Below are positions 46,887-58,511 of a stretch of DNA of 64,000 nucleotides, piece by piece. This stretch comes from Copromyces sp. CBS 386.78 (taxonomy: Eukaryota > Ascomycota > Sordariomycetes > Sordariales > Sordariaceae), in contig MU839200.1 in assembly GCA_030685235.1 (NCBI GenBank), positions 62,001-126,000 on the forward strand. The letters run 5' to 3'. The notes under the pieces were generated by a model. The model had not been told where the DNA came from. It made no database searches and saw nothing but the letters and a program-made list of their open reading frames with translations. Position numbers and translations under genes: made by a program. Each line of letters opens with the position of its first letter. Within the stretch, counting starts at the first letter, position 1.

Positions 46887-49800
46887 CAGTGTCCTACTTA
46901 ACGTAAAGGTCTTGCAAGTAACGTAAATCCACCCTCTCGTCAGGCAACGCAAATCTGTATAAAAAGTCAGTAAATCAACGCAAATTTGCATACAGATTTG
47001 CATTATCAGATTTGCGTATTTGCGTATTTCTTCTATTAAATTCCTACAAGTAACATACCTCTCCAGTACGTATAGTATAATTTTTGCTATAGAAGTCCGG
47101 GTATAAATATAAATGTAAAATATCGTATATTAGCTAAGAAACGAGGGATTATAGCAATTTTTAATATTTTTAATATAGGGTTTTTAAGGCTCCCTCCCCC
47201 CTTGCCTCTCATCGCCTCCCCTATTAACCAAATCGTTAATTACTCTATCAATCGAATTAATACTAATAGCAATACGTACCTCTATACTACCTTTACAATA
47301 TCCTAATCGAGTTTAATAATGATCGTACTATTAAACGCTAATATAACCCTATCCCAATCCTTATTACCTAGCGAGGTTCTAGAAACTCCCTAGCAGTCGT
47401 TCAATATTGCGACCGCTATACTCCGCTAACTATTCGGTCGCTCTATCCTTCGCCCGCTTCGATCGCGTATTACCGACTTAAAGAATTATAATACCGACGA
47501 AATCGCTCGTCTACCGAAAGCATCGTAACTAAATATAGAGCACGAATAACGGAAGTATATATTAGAATTATAAATATAATAAAAGCGCCCGCTATATTCG
47601 TAGATTAACGAATATAATACGAAGTTATTACAATTAAAACCGAATAATTTAAAGGAAACGGACTCGAAATAGTTTACTTATAATAAATATAGCAAATTAT
47701 ATAATTTAAAAGTAACGACGTTAACGTTAAACTATCTTAAAATTATTTATCAAATTTATAATCTAAATAAACCGCCGCCGAAAAAGTATTATCAAAATAA
47801 TAATAATAATATCTACGTCTCTTTTAATCGGTTATCGTTTAATAATAAATTTATCGGGTCTCAATTTATTACGAAGGCCGCTAATAATAATATTAAAGAA
47901 GGACTCGTCGACTTTATTATCTCGTCGAATATAGGATTTACCGTTATTAAAAACCCTAAATTTCGCAAATTAATTCGTATACTAAACCCCGCAATCGCTT
48001 AAACAATTATATTAGAAAATAGGAAAACGATAAACCGGTAATTTAAAAATTAATTCGTTCGAAATAAATTAAAATTACGAAATAAATTTATTATTACCCT
48101 TTAAAAAGTCTATTTATCCTTTAATTTCTAAACTTCTCCGAATAAATACGTAATTTTTATAATAATCGTATACTTTACCAACGTTAATAGTATTCTAAAA
48201 ATTCGCCTACTTATAATACCCCGCATTAAAAGTTACTATAGTAGTAAAAATATTAATTAATCCAATTACTCCTATAATAAAATTACTATTAACTTATTAA
48301 ACTTATTAAATATTATTATTAACAAAATTATCGACGATTATAATATCTGTAATGAATTAAGAATTTTCTAAAGCGATAACGCTAAATTAAATAATAAAAC
48401 GGTTAAATACATTCTCAATACTAATAATATAAAGGATTATTAAATTTAATATTTAAATTATATTTTTAATCTCGTAACGAAAACTATATTCGAAGGAAAA
48501 GAAATTAGTTTTACCGATTAACCGTTCAACCTCATTATATTAGAAGATTAAAAGGCGTTGGTTATTATTCAATAGAAGAAGCGCGCTACATTTAATAAAC
48601 TCTATAATATTATAATCTTTATACGTCGGTCCCCCTAGCGAAAATAGAACTTCCTTAGTATAACTATTAATAATATTACCCCGGAATATATCGTAGAATT
48701 TAAAAATTTATATATTAATAATAATAATAAAAATTTTACCCTCGTATAAAATAATTCAACGTAGTAGAACTCGTAGCATAATATAATCGAATAAGCATTT
48801 AGACTATAATAGGCAATAAATTACTAAAATATATTATAAAGTAGAAAATTCAAAGAAAATCGGCTAATTAAAAGCAATTAAACTATATTCAATACTATTA
48901 ATCGTATTTTTATTAAATTTAAAGAGCTTATTAAACAATATAAAAATAAGTAACCTAACCTTAGTAATATCCTCTTCGACTTTAAGAAACTAATAAAAAA
49001 ACTAAAAAAGCAGCGATTTATATACTATCGCCGTTTCGAAATCAAATTATTCGAAAATAACCCTAATATTCTACCCCGCTATTAACCACTTATTAAACTA
49101 GCTAATTATTAAATTAATAAAATTACAAATACTAATCGACGGCCATATTACGCTCGCTATCTCCCCGTTCAATATAAAAATTATAAAATTAACGTACCTT
49201 ATTTCAATTTATTACTAAATTAATAACTTCGCCTTCGCCCGCTATAAGATATTCTTAAAATAAATTTCAACGTTAAAAGTAATTTATTTATCCGTAATAA
49301 TATTAATCTCACTATCTTAAAATTAGAAAAGTACGTAAAGTTAATAGAGGAATATTAACTGTACTAATTAATAATACTATTATACCCGACTAAACGCAAG
49401 CAAGCACTTTACTCTTATTATAGCGCAACGAAAAGTACTAACCTTTTCGAAACTTTTAAGCAAATCTTCTTCAATAGATATTATAACGCTAATAAACCCC
49501 TATCCCCAATTCGAATCTATATAGAAAGAGAGGGGCGCCATCGGAATTATATATTTAAAAACAATTTCTTCGATTCATTTAGTAATAAAACAAATCTCAA
49601 TAAATTAAATTCGTACTTCGTTATACGTATTATAAAGAAGGATTTACCGTTAGAGCACGCTATTAACCCAATATTATAATAATCTAATTTTAAACAACGA
49701 AAAAAATTCCCTAAACTATTATATATAGCTATTAATATTCTAACTATACTAATAATATTTATAAAGCTAGAAAAAGTATTTAATAATACTAAACTCGTAA

Positions 49801-50059
49801 TCGGATAATTAAAGTACAACTTCCTATATATTACTATCGAGCGCCTAGCTCTATATAAGCATTAGCAGCCAAAAAAGGGTGGTTTCTAAGGTTCTAGTAG
49901 AAACCGGAAGGTTAATATGTACCGGAAAAAATTTATTCCAATACAAATTAAACAACGCAAAGCAAATCTTACACTAAACAACGCAAATCTAACTCAGAAT
50001 ATCGTAAACAAAGCAAATGCAACCTCAGATTTGCTTTGTTTGCGTTATGTAGGACCCTG
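46887..50059 (+). mobile_element. Complete hAT transposon, RIP-inactivated
   Basis: The ends are CAGTGTCCTACTTAACG and, inverted, CAGGGTCCTACATAACG, the CAGNG start typical of hAT elements. CCAGAAAC is duplicated exactly on both sides (46879-46886 and 50060-50067), the 8-bp size expected for hAT. Subterminal motifs AACGCAAATC and AAGCAAATC recur several times in both orientations within about 150 bp of each end, as in hAT transposase-binding regions. The length of 3173 bp fits an autonomous element, and a degraded transposase lies inside. Confidence 0.9.
47250..49300 (+). pseudogene. hAT-family transposase remnant
   Basis: One frame reads through with many stops. From about 47640 it shows VDFIISSNIGFTVIKNPKFRKLI, then LNPAIA, then VYLSFNF.TSPNKYVIFIIIVYF, then LLIIPRIKSYYSSKNI, and later FVSDNA-like F.SDNAKLNN (about 48370). 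These match hAT DDE transposases: the pre-catalytic FR.L...LNP segment, the first catalytic region (LS.D.WTS) and the second (TDNA.NN). The first Asp has become Asn and the following Trp a TAG/TAA stop, both G-to-A changes. The C-terminal dimerisation region cannot be identified with confidence. Confidence 0.8.
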
Positions 50060-50067
50060 CCAGAAAC

Positions 50068-50964
50068 TGGCGGCGGGCGAACCGAACTCCATCTTAAATC
50101 ATGGGGTAATAAGACGACCGGCGCAACGTCTCGTTGGTCATCCTCGAGTCTTCTTCGACCGGGGACGGCTAGGCTGTCATCCCAATTTATAATGGAGTTC
50201 CCACCCCCCCCCCCGGTACATATTCCCACAACACCAACGGCACGGAAGAGGTTAGATCAAAGTTGGGGAAAGACTTGCATGGTCTTGGTGTGTGGGGGAA
50301 TAACCATCATGACTGGAGGATTTCGAGCGCATGTCACTTCTCCTCCTCCTCCTCCTCCTGACCTCCTCCTCCTCGTCAACTCGAGTACAGTAGCGGTTCC
50401 TGTCGACTTTGTCCAAAAGAAGGTTGTTGGCATCGTCGCATTGAGCCTGATCCAGGATGCATGGCAGCATGTCGGCTTCTCCTCCCGCAGGGCAGTCGGC
50501 ATGGCATGCCTGATGTCTTTCCCTCTCCCCGCACGAACGGGATGTGCCCCCAAGTGAAAGGATACGGTGATCCGTCTGTGATACAACCTCTTGAGTCCCA
50601 AATGATGGGGTAATCCTCCGGACGACGGACGGACGGCTCGATATTGCAAGGGTTGGACCTATCACCTGGTTGCTCTACCTTAGGTATAGCTGGACCAGAG
50701 TATTGAAATAGGGTTGAATCCAGGAAGCCGGTTCATGGTTCATAGTTCATGGTTCGGTTGCAATTTACCTTATAGACGTGCCCGTTCCCGCTGAAGCTGC
50801 ACCATCCAGACTCCAGTCCCCTTCCTTTGCTCTCTTGCTTTCCCATCCGCCAGCCAGCCAACCTTTGGCAAAGAGTCTCACACCTCACACCTCCCGTCCC
50901 AACTCCTCTCCTGCCAGCAGTCAGCAGAAGAATCGACCGACATTCGACAGAATCTCCAGTCAAG
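50068..50964. other. Upstream region of the sugar porter gene
   Basis: No gene is supported; the 130-170-codon ORFs on both strands come from simple repeats. It contains C11 (50204-50214) and TCC-rich tracts (50339-50375). The last 150 bp are CT-rich (CCTTTGCTCTCTTGC), as is usual before fungal start codons. Confidence 0.5.
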
Positions 50965-52967
50965 ATGGGTGGTGCAGGTGCGTCTGACGTTGGGCTTTCC
51001 GACCCCGTCATCTCTCGCCTCGCAAGAGAGGACCCAATCCCATGGTACAAGAAGCCCAACCTTCGATTCTTGTATTTCATGCTCTTCCCGACATGCATGG
51101 GCATCGAGTTGACGTCGGGATTCGATTCCCAGATGATCAACGCCCTGCAGATTTTGGAGTCTTGGATTAAGTGTAAGTTTAAAGTTTACCTGGAGCCATG
51201 GACTTTACCTTGCTTGCCTTCGTGCTGGCCTGAGCTGTCATCAGCCCGGTCCATGGATGAATGGAGGCATATGTATGTGGTGCTTGCTTACCTACTGGCG
51301 GCTAACCACACTTTTGGGCGGCATGTGCAGATTTCGACAACCCGCAAGGAGCTCTCAAAGGCATCATCAGCGCAGCATACTCCCTCGGTGCCGTTCTGTC
51401 CCTTCCCCTAGTCCCCATCATCAACGATAGATTTGGTCGAAGATGGTCCATCGCTCTTGGGTCCATGTGCATGATCGTCGGTGCCCTCATTCAGGGCTTC
51501 TCCCAACATGGTAAGCCACCGCCTCCATCCAGACTCTGAAGAATCCTGATGCTGACAACCGCCGTTAAACAATTGAACAGTCGGCATGTACATCGTCGCC
51601 CGTATGATTCTCGGCTTCGGAATCCCCACTTGCATCGTCTCCGGCTCCTCCCTCATCGGCGAGCTTGCTTACCCGAAAGAGCGTCCCGTCTTGACCTCGC
51701 TCTTCAACGTGTCATATTTCGTCGGCCAGATTGTTGCTGCCGGCATTGTCTTCGGGACCAACAGCATTGCGAGCAATTGGGGCTGGAGAATTCCTTCGCT
51801 TCTCCAGATTTGCCCTTCGCTGCTTCAGCTTACCTTTGTCTTGTGCGTACCTTGTCATTGTTCTTCTTGTTGAATCTTCCCATCATAGAAGGAACGAAAC
51901 TCGCTGACTGGTTTCTACGCACAGTTTCATCCCAGAAAGTCCCCGTTGGCTAATCACCAAGGACCGTACTCAAGAGGCCCACGACATTCTGAAAAAGTAC
52001 CACGGAGAGATGGAGCGCGGTGAGGAATTTGTCGCTGCCGAGTTCGCTCAGATGCAAGCCGTCATCCGTCTCGAATACGAGGTCGTGTCCAAGAGTTCGT
52101 GGACGGATCTCTTCAGGACCGCCGGTATGCGCAAGCGTCTTCTCATCTCCTCCATGCTTGGTCTTTTCACCCAGTGGTCCGGCAACACCCTCATCTCATA
52201 CTTCCTCGGCGATCTCCTCAAGATGATTGGCTACACCGAGACGACCTTCATCCAGAAGATCAACGTTTCCATTGCCTGCTGGAGTTTGGTCTGCGGTGTG
52301 ACCGTCTCGCTCCTTGTCACCCGTATCAGACGTCGTGTCATGTACATGGCCTGCACCATCAGCTTGCTGCTGTGTTATGTCGCATGGACCATCTCCATGG
52401 AGCGGGCCATGCATGGCAAGGCGATTGGCAAGCCCAACAACGGAGCTAACATCGCTACCCTCTTCTTCATTTACATGTACTCGCCTTGCTATAACCTGGG
52501 TTATAACGCCCTGACCTACAGTAAGTCGAATCCCCCCTGATGATGCCCTGTTCGGAAGATGATCATCACTGACTCGAAGCACAGCCTACATGGTGGAAAT
52601 GTGGCCCTATTCCGAGCGCTCTCGTGGCATCGCCATCTTCCAGCTCTTTGGTCGTCTGGCTGGTTTCTTCACCACCTTCGTCAACCCCATCGGTCTCAAG
52701 AACGTTGGCTGGAAGTACCTTATCTCGTATTGCTGCTGGCTCGCATTTGAGGTCGTCTTCGTGTACTTCATGTTCCCCGAGACCATGGGTCGCACGCTCG
52801 AAGAGCTTACATTCATGTTCGAGGGCAAGGAACTTCAGGACCAAGCCAATGCAGCTGCCGAGAAGGTGGTTAACCACGCCCAACACGACACCACTGGCCT
52901 TGGGAGACGCAGCACCACCGACAACAAGCTGGGCGGGACAGCTGACGTCAAGGAGCATGTCCCTTGA
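50965..52967 (+). CDS. MFS sugar porter (hexose/lactose transporter-like)
   Basis: This is a predicted plasma-membrane proton-coupled sugar transporter of the MFS sugar porter family. The exons are 50965-51172, 51331-51510, 51581-51842, 51925-52520 and 52585-52967, giving 542 residues. All donors are GTAAGT-like except GTGCGT at 51843. Family marks in order are GFDSQMINALQ (about 52-62, helix 1), DRFGRRWS (102-109), the helix 4-5 region GMYIVARMILGFGIP, PESPRWL (before the central loop), and PYSERSRGIAIFQLFGRLAGFF. The end is PETMGRTLEEL (canonical PETKGRTLEE). Twelve hydrophobic segments fit. The long second half resembles fungal lactose permease and hexose porters; the actual sugar cannot be told. 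The polysaccharide lyase gene starts about 1 kb downstream on the same strand. Confidence 0.92.
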
Positions 52968-53958
52968 TTGAGTTTTTGATGACGGATGCTAAGCTCCGCG
53001 CCGGGCTCGCAATGGTGGCTGGGCTTTGAATATTCACCGAATGTTGGTGATGAATGACAGGACAGGTGCAATGTCATATGTCGGTATCAGGCTGGAGGCA
53101 TTTCTCTTTATCATGTCTTGAATACAACCACGATCTTCGCAGGAATGAAGAACCTTGAACCCGCCTGCCGGGACTGAGAAGCCTGAGCCTTATGTGTCTC
53201 CGCGGTGGTGCTTTGTTGGCAACAGTACCCGTTTTTCCAGGCAAACGATCTACCGGTATCACTCAGAGGATTTAGTTTTACTCAACAGGTATAGCGCCAG
53301 GTATAACTGGGTTTCGACCAATGTGCTGGTGAGCTGATGCGGGTCGCAAGGTTGCTCGGGAACGATCCAGTGACAGGATTGGCTTGGAGTAAAACCAAAA
53401 TTCCCTGAGTGGAAGCGGTATTGCTGGAGCAATACGAGATGCGCATTTGAATGAGCTGATGAATGTAGTAACCAGACGTAAAAAAACGAGCGGTGTGTGC
53501 CTGAGAAGGAACCCTAGAGGTATGATGACGGAAGAGAACCGCGGACGTCGGACGTTGAAGATACTGCAGATTACCGTCGTCAATATCCGCCAGATCATAG
53601 AAAAACCCTTTACCAGATGGCGGGGTTGTTGATGCCACCTACCCATTTGACCTTAGTAAGCCATGGAGACGCCCAGCCTAGGCACCCAGTGTGGGAAGGC
53701 CGCGATTGGATTGTCGCGAGGGGGTCTTACTAATGGATCAGGATGCAGACCTCTTGAGCATCCGTCGAAACCGCAAACATCAATAGCCTCAAAAATACTG
53801 AAACTAATGTCTCCATATAGCGGAACGCTTTGGAGCTCGCACGATGCTGTGAAAAGGTATAAGACTCGACCGAGCCGGCCGTCCTGAAGAAACTTGGAGA
53901 GCATCCAACCTCAATTCCTCTTTTGTATACCGACCTGCCCTCTCCTCTTGAAAGCAAC
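52968..53958. other. Intergenic between porter and lyase genes
   Basis: No gene is seen. It should hold the porter terminator and the lyase promoter. The 118-122-codon minus-strand ORFs near 53280-53640 have no recognisable residues. Confidence 0.5.
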
Positions 53959-54714
53959 ATGGGTATCCGGCACATGCTCATCGCCGCGCTCGCGGCTGTG
54001 GCGCCCGTCGTCCAGGGAACTCAGATCTTCAGCAACCACGGTACCCTCAGCGGCTGGGATGGCCAACTGACCGAAAACAAGGGCAAGATCTCTGAAGTGA
54101 CCAACATCGCCTACGAGGGAGGCACCGCTCTCAAGTTCGAGCAGACATACGACTCTTCCTACTCTGGCCGCTACCACGCCGAAGTGCGGGCTCTCAACGG
54201 ATACGCCCGGGGCGAGACGCGCTTCTATGGCTTCGCGTTCCGTCTGCAGGGCGACTGGCAGTCGAGCCCCGCGCAGTCCTACAACATTGCTCAGTTCATC
54301 GGCAACTTTGCTGGCAGCTGCGACGAGTGGTCGCCCACCACCATGGTCTGGGTCAATGGAAACCGCCTCATGACCAGAGTCAAGAGTGGCACGCTCTGCT
54401 CTCCCACGACCACTTCTTTCAACACGGGCATTGACGTCACCGGCGGCGTCTGGCACAAGATTGTGATGCAGGTCAAGTGGAGGAGCGACAACACCGGCTA
54501 CTTCAAGCTTTGGTATGATGGCACCAAGGTCGTCGAGCAGCTCGACATCAAGACGACTATCGACACCGACGTGAGGTTCCAGTTCCGTGTCGGTCTCTAC
54601 GCCAATGGTTGGCACGACTCGGGCTATTCTGGCACTCAGCCCGTCCGTCAGGTTTGGTTTGATGAGATTGCCGTCGGCGACACTTTTGCGGATGCGGATC
54701 CCGACCAGTGGTAA
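53959..54714 (+). CDS. Secreted polysaccharide lyase, PL20 glucuronan lyase type
   Basis: This is a predicted extracellular lyase that splits beta-1,4-glucuronan (polyglucuronic acid) by beta-elimination. It has a single exon of 251 residues. I chose the ATG at 53959 rather than the in-frame one at 53923 because it gives a clean signal peptide (MGIRHMLIAALAAVAPVVQG, residues 1-20). The mature part of about 230 residues is beta-rich with aromatic strands, as in the jelly-roll PL20 fold: SGRYHAEVRALNGYARGETRFYGFAFRL, QSYNIAQFIG, MVWVNGNRLMTRV, GVWHKIVMQVKWR, YFKLWYDGTKVVEQLD and FRVGLYANGWHD. The size is that of known fungal glucuronan lyases. Family assignment is from memory of such sequences. 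A related jelly-roll lyase (PL7 or PL14 type) is the alternative. Confidence 0.8.
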   Translation: MGIRHMLIAALAAVAPVVQGTQIFSNHGTLSGWDGQLTENKGKISEVTNIAYEGGTALKFEQTYDSSYSGRYHAEVRALNGYARGETRFYGFAFRLQGDWQSSPAQSYNIAQFIGNFAGSCDEWSPTTMVWVNGNRLMTRVKSGTLCSPTTTSFNTGIDVTGGVWHKIVMQVKWRSDNTGYFKLWYDGTKVVEQLDIKTTIDTDVRFQFRVGLYANGWHDSGYSGTQPVRQVWFDEIAVGDTFADADPDQW

Positions 54715-55252
54715 ACGGCTTGTCGTTGATAGTGGGGAATCGGGCGTTCGGATGACGATCAGGGTAGCTCGTAGCCGCGCCCGCCGAAGGCTGAAGGGCG
54801 ATCAACTTGCGGCATTGCGGCTGCGATAACATCATCGCTCAGGTCTCAGAGTATTGGCGCCAAAGCCATGTCGTCGCACAGATCGTGTAGCTAGCAAAGA
54901 ATATAAAATCCGGGGGGTGCCGAGGTTGGCTGAAATGCTCGTGCTACGACCCCAATATGCGGGGAAAGACATTGTTGGGATGGCCTCTCATTCGCCGCCT
55001 TGAAGATCGACAAGCTGTCAAGTCGTCCGAAAGGACGCCCCGTTCATCCAAAGAAGGCAAAGCGCATGGATAGACACATGGCCGGCCGGCGACCTCCTTT
55101 GTGTTCTTGCGGTGTCTGAGCGGGGTAAGGAAGGCGCTGAGTAACGTCCCACAGATATAAGACATTGCTCTTTGGAGGACCGAACTTTAAGTGCTGGAGA
55201 TGAAGTTTGCCCTTGTTGTTTTCGCAATATCAGTGACGAAACGATAAACACC
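54715..55252. other. Intergenic between lyase and ligase genes
   Basis: No gene is seen. It should hold the lyase terminator and the ligase promoter. GGCCGGCCGG (55081-55090) is a short palindromic run. Confidence 0.5.
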
Positions 55253-57160
55253 ATGACGACCATCGTGGAGAGGACACCTTCCGGCATCATCTACAAGACT
55301 TGGCAGCAGCGAGACTTCCCCCAGCTTGACTTGCTGTCTGTCCTCTTTGGTAAAACTCCCACTCGGAGGGACGGTGCAGGCTAAAAAGTCGTTGTCAGCC
55401 AGAATTCCTGAACCTTACTGACGTCCTTGTAGACTCACCAGCATGCGGAGCAAAGGAAGATACAGTGATCCATGCCGACGCTGCGGATCCCAGCATGGCG
55501 GTCACGAAAGCCCAGCTTCGGGTTTTGGTCAAGCGCCTGGCTTATACTCTTCGTCAACGGTACGGCATTGGCCAAGACGGGCCGGAGAAAGATGTGGTGT
55601 TGTGTATCTCTTCGGGGCACTTCCTGTTGCCGTGCCTGTTCTATTCGACCCTAGCAGCTGGTGGCATCTTTTCGTCATCGAGCCCGTCCTCGACGGCTAG
55701 CGAGTTTGCTGGGCAGGCTCAGCAGATCGGCGCAAAACTCATCATGTGTAACGAAGACACCAAGGAGATTGCTGCAGCCGCTGCCAAGCTGGCCAACATG
55801 CCTGGCTCTCGGGTTCTTGTTCTGAGATCACAGCCGCACCTTGAACTCGGCGACTTGGAACAGTCAAGACCGATTCCCATATCGACCAAAACTCTGGATT
55901 GGCAACGTATTACGGACACGACAGCCCTCGAAAACAGCATTGCCTGCGTTCTCTTTTCGAGTGGGACCACGGGGCTGCCCAAGATGTGTAGGCTATCGCA
56001 CACCAATCTGGTAAGCGAGGCTTGTCTTGTGCTTGATCCGATTCGGGAGTATGAGAAGAAAAGGGGACGGGACATTGCGAAGGACTACCGGTCCATTGCC
56101 CACTTGCCGGCGGCACACATTGCAGGCGTCCAGGGCTACTTTGTCAACAGCTTCTACGTGGGCGGAACCTTGTACTGGATGGCGCGATTTGACTTTGTCA
56201 AGTTCCTCGAGTACAACAAAAAGTACAAGATCACAACCTTCTTCTCAGTACCGCCCATCTACTTGGCCATTGCCAAAAGCCCTCTGGTGACAGATCAGTT
56301 TGGTTCGCTTGAAACGGCTGTAACGGGGGCAGCCCCCATGGGAAAGGAGCTCCAACTGGCAGCTCAGAAGAAGCTGGGGAAGGGCAAGGCACAACTGAGT
56401 CAAACATGGGGGTTGAGCGAGACAACTGGCTCAATGACAGCAATGCCGCGCGGGATTGACGATGAAACGGGAAGTGTATCGATGCTGGTGACGAATGGAC
56501 AGGCGCGAATTGTTGACGATGACGGCAAGGATGTGGAACCAGGGCAGGCTGGCGAGCTTTGGGTCAGGGGACCGAATGTGACGAAGGGGTATTATAAGAA
56601 CGACGCCGCCAACAAAGAGGCCTTTGTGGATGGTTGGTTTTGCACTGGCGATATCGGGCTCTTTAAGGACGGCAAGTTTTATATTGTTGATCGGAAGAAG
56701 GTGAGTGATGTTTTTTGGTGTTTTTCTGGTTTGATTGGGTTCATGGGCATGGACTAACAGAAGCCGTAGGAACTCATCAAGTACAAGGCGCTCCAGGTGG
56801 CGCCGGCCGAGCTCGAGGCCCTGTTGGTCAGCCATCCCAGAATTGCCGATGCGGCAGTGATTGGTGTGGAAGGAGAAGATACCGAAGTCCCTCGGTACGT
56901 GTCTCATCTCGTCAGCATCGGACGTGATCTCGTATACCGTAAGCTAACGTGGATGGAACAGGGCGTATGTCGTGGCTCGCGATCCGGATCTCAAGGCTGA
57001 GGAGATCATGGACTGGGTTGCCAGCAAAGTAGCCAACCACAAGAAGCTTCGGGGAGGAGTGGTGTTTATTGATGCCATACCCAAGAGCCCGAGTGGAAAG
57101 ATCTTGCGCAAGCATCTGCGGGAGTTGGCCAAGAGACAGGACAAGGGGAGCAAGCTGTGA
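55253..57160 (+). CDS. Peroxisomal acyl-CoA ligase (4-coumarate-CoA ligase-like)
   Basis: This is an ANL-superfamily enzyme that activates a carboxylic acid with ATP to an acyl-AMP and then forms the CoA thioester. The exons are 55253-55349, 55433-56700, 56770-56894 and 56962-57160, giving 562 residues. The motifs are all present: P-loop-like [10 protein letters not shown] (about 207-216), [11 protein letters not shown] (about 356-366), [35 protein letters not shown] (about 432-466, crossing intron 2), and the catalytic Lys in SPSGKILRK (Lys about 543). The last three residues, SKL, are a perfect PTS1 signal, so it should act in peroxisomes. The substrate may be an aromatic (cinnamic/coumaric) or medium-chain acid; the sequence alone does not decide. 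The acceptor at 56769 (TAG) is used because the AACAG nine bases upstream would admit a stop. Confidence 0.92.
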
Positions 57161-57560
57161 TGGGTGTTGGTGGTATTCGGAAATGGAAGAGCGACTCGAC
57201 ACAGAAATGGCGTGGGAGCGTGATGGCAAGAGGAAGCGCAGGGCGGGGATGTCGAGCAGAAAGAAATTTCACAATCATCAAGTATTGGATGGAAGGAAGG
57301 AGGAGCCTCCCGACTGCAGCACAAAGACGGGAGTTTCGTTTGCATGTTCGAAAATGAAGGCGCGATGTCGAAAACGATGGTCGCGACACAAAGTCAATTG
57401 AACCAATGAGAATGCTTCGATTGCTAGCGTTGTGCTATCCACTCACTACTGCAGTGACGGCAGGGGCCGTGAACCGGGGGCATTACAAATCAATGGTCCT
57501 TTCACGTGATTTGTATCTTTTAGTATCTTATCTTCCAAGAGGCATTCGAACGTACCGCTA
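57161..57560. other. 3' flank of the ligase gene and right edge of the gene island
   Basis: Composition is balanced to about 57560 and then becomes AT-rich within about 50 bp. No gene is seen. Confidence 0.5.
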
Positions 57561-58296
57561 ATAACCGGATTTCAGGAAATTACATACTGCGCACTAGCCC
57601 AACCACTTATACCTAGCCTTTATACATTTTATACAGCGCACCACAATATATACTTACTATATACTCTTATATTATACATTAATACTATTTTCGTAATAAG
57701 GGTATACAAAACTTTATTATAAACAATAAAATAACTACATTTATAAAAAAAATTATAGAATATATACGAAACGGGCAAAATACTATAAATTAATATTAGC
57801 TTCTTATATAGAAATTGGTAGTACGTTAACTAAATTACAAAAAATACCCTATAAAATCTAATAATAATATTTATACATACTATTAAAAAGAAGGGCGATA
57901 AATAAATAATTTCCTACCTTTCTTACTTCTTCTTCCTATTTTTTCCTAATTACAACCTATAATCTACTTTTTTATTCCGCTTAAATAGAAGTCTTCTACC
58001 CCCATTATTAAATATAGTAATTACCGCAATACTAACACTTATAATTTTATTTATATTAACTATAAATTTATTTTCAAAATTCGCGAAGGTTTTATTTTTT
58101 ATTTCTAATAAATTACTATCCTATAATTAAATTAATATATATCTTATATATAAATAGTATAATTAAATTATTTTATTTTATTTTTAGGAACGGAGGAAAG
58201 CCTATTTATAAGCAGCGGCAATATAGACGCCTCAAATTCCAAATTTAAATATTTATTTTCGAAATTTATAAAAGCTTTATTATTTATTTCTATATT
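57561..58296. other. AT-rich RIP-mutated sequence with a degenerate duplication
   Basis: No readable domain. Two similar stretches at about 58065-58108 and 58245-58297 (a TTTATTTTC.AAATT...GGTTTTATT pattern) suggest an old duplicated segment. Confidence 0.45.
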
Positions 58297-58511
58297 TGTA
58301 AGAGTACAAGAACACTTTCCGAAGTTAGAGACTTCCAAGACTTCCAAGTCTCAGACTTAAATCTCCGGAGGAGACTTCCATATAACGTAAATACTATATT
58401 AGGCAAGTCCTATCGTAATAATAGGAATTCCTATAAAAGGATTCCGGAGAGTCTTTTACATAGTTTCTTCTTTTCTCTCTTTTAATAAATCGATAATATA
58501 ATCATTTTACA
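58297..58511 (+). repeat. Putative 5' LTR of element F
   Basis: The 215-bp stretch starts TGTAAGAGTACAAG and ends ATTTTACA. It contains a TATA-like CCTATAAAAGG followed by a CT-rich tract. It stands upstream of a Gypsy gag-pol remnant on the same strand. Its partner would lie outside the window, so it cannot be verified here. Confidence 0.35.

Noticed and set aside
46653..46901. 82-codon ORF cut by the left end of the hAT element, as a gene disrupted by insertion
   Set aside because: Restoring the empty site does not produce a longer recognisable frame.
53911..54615. A 234-codon ORF antisense to the lyase
   Set aside because: It is a shadow of the GC-rich lyase gene, which has a signal peptide and family pattern.
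36216..57160. Secondary-metabolite cluster (O-methyltransferase plus CoA ligase plus transporter)
   Set aside because: There is no PKS, NRPS, terpene cyclase or pathway regulator, and the methyltransferase lies about 18 kb from the ligase with DNA elements between; the transporter is a sugar porter.
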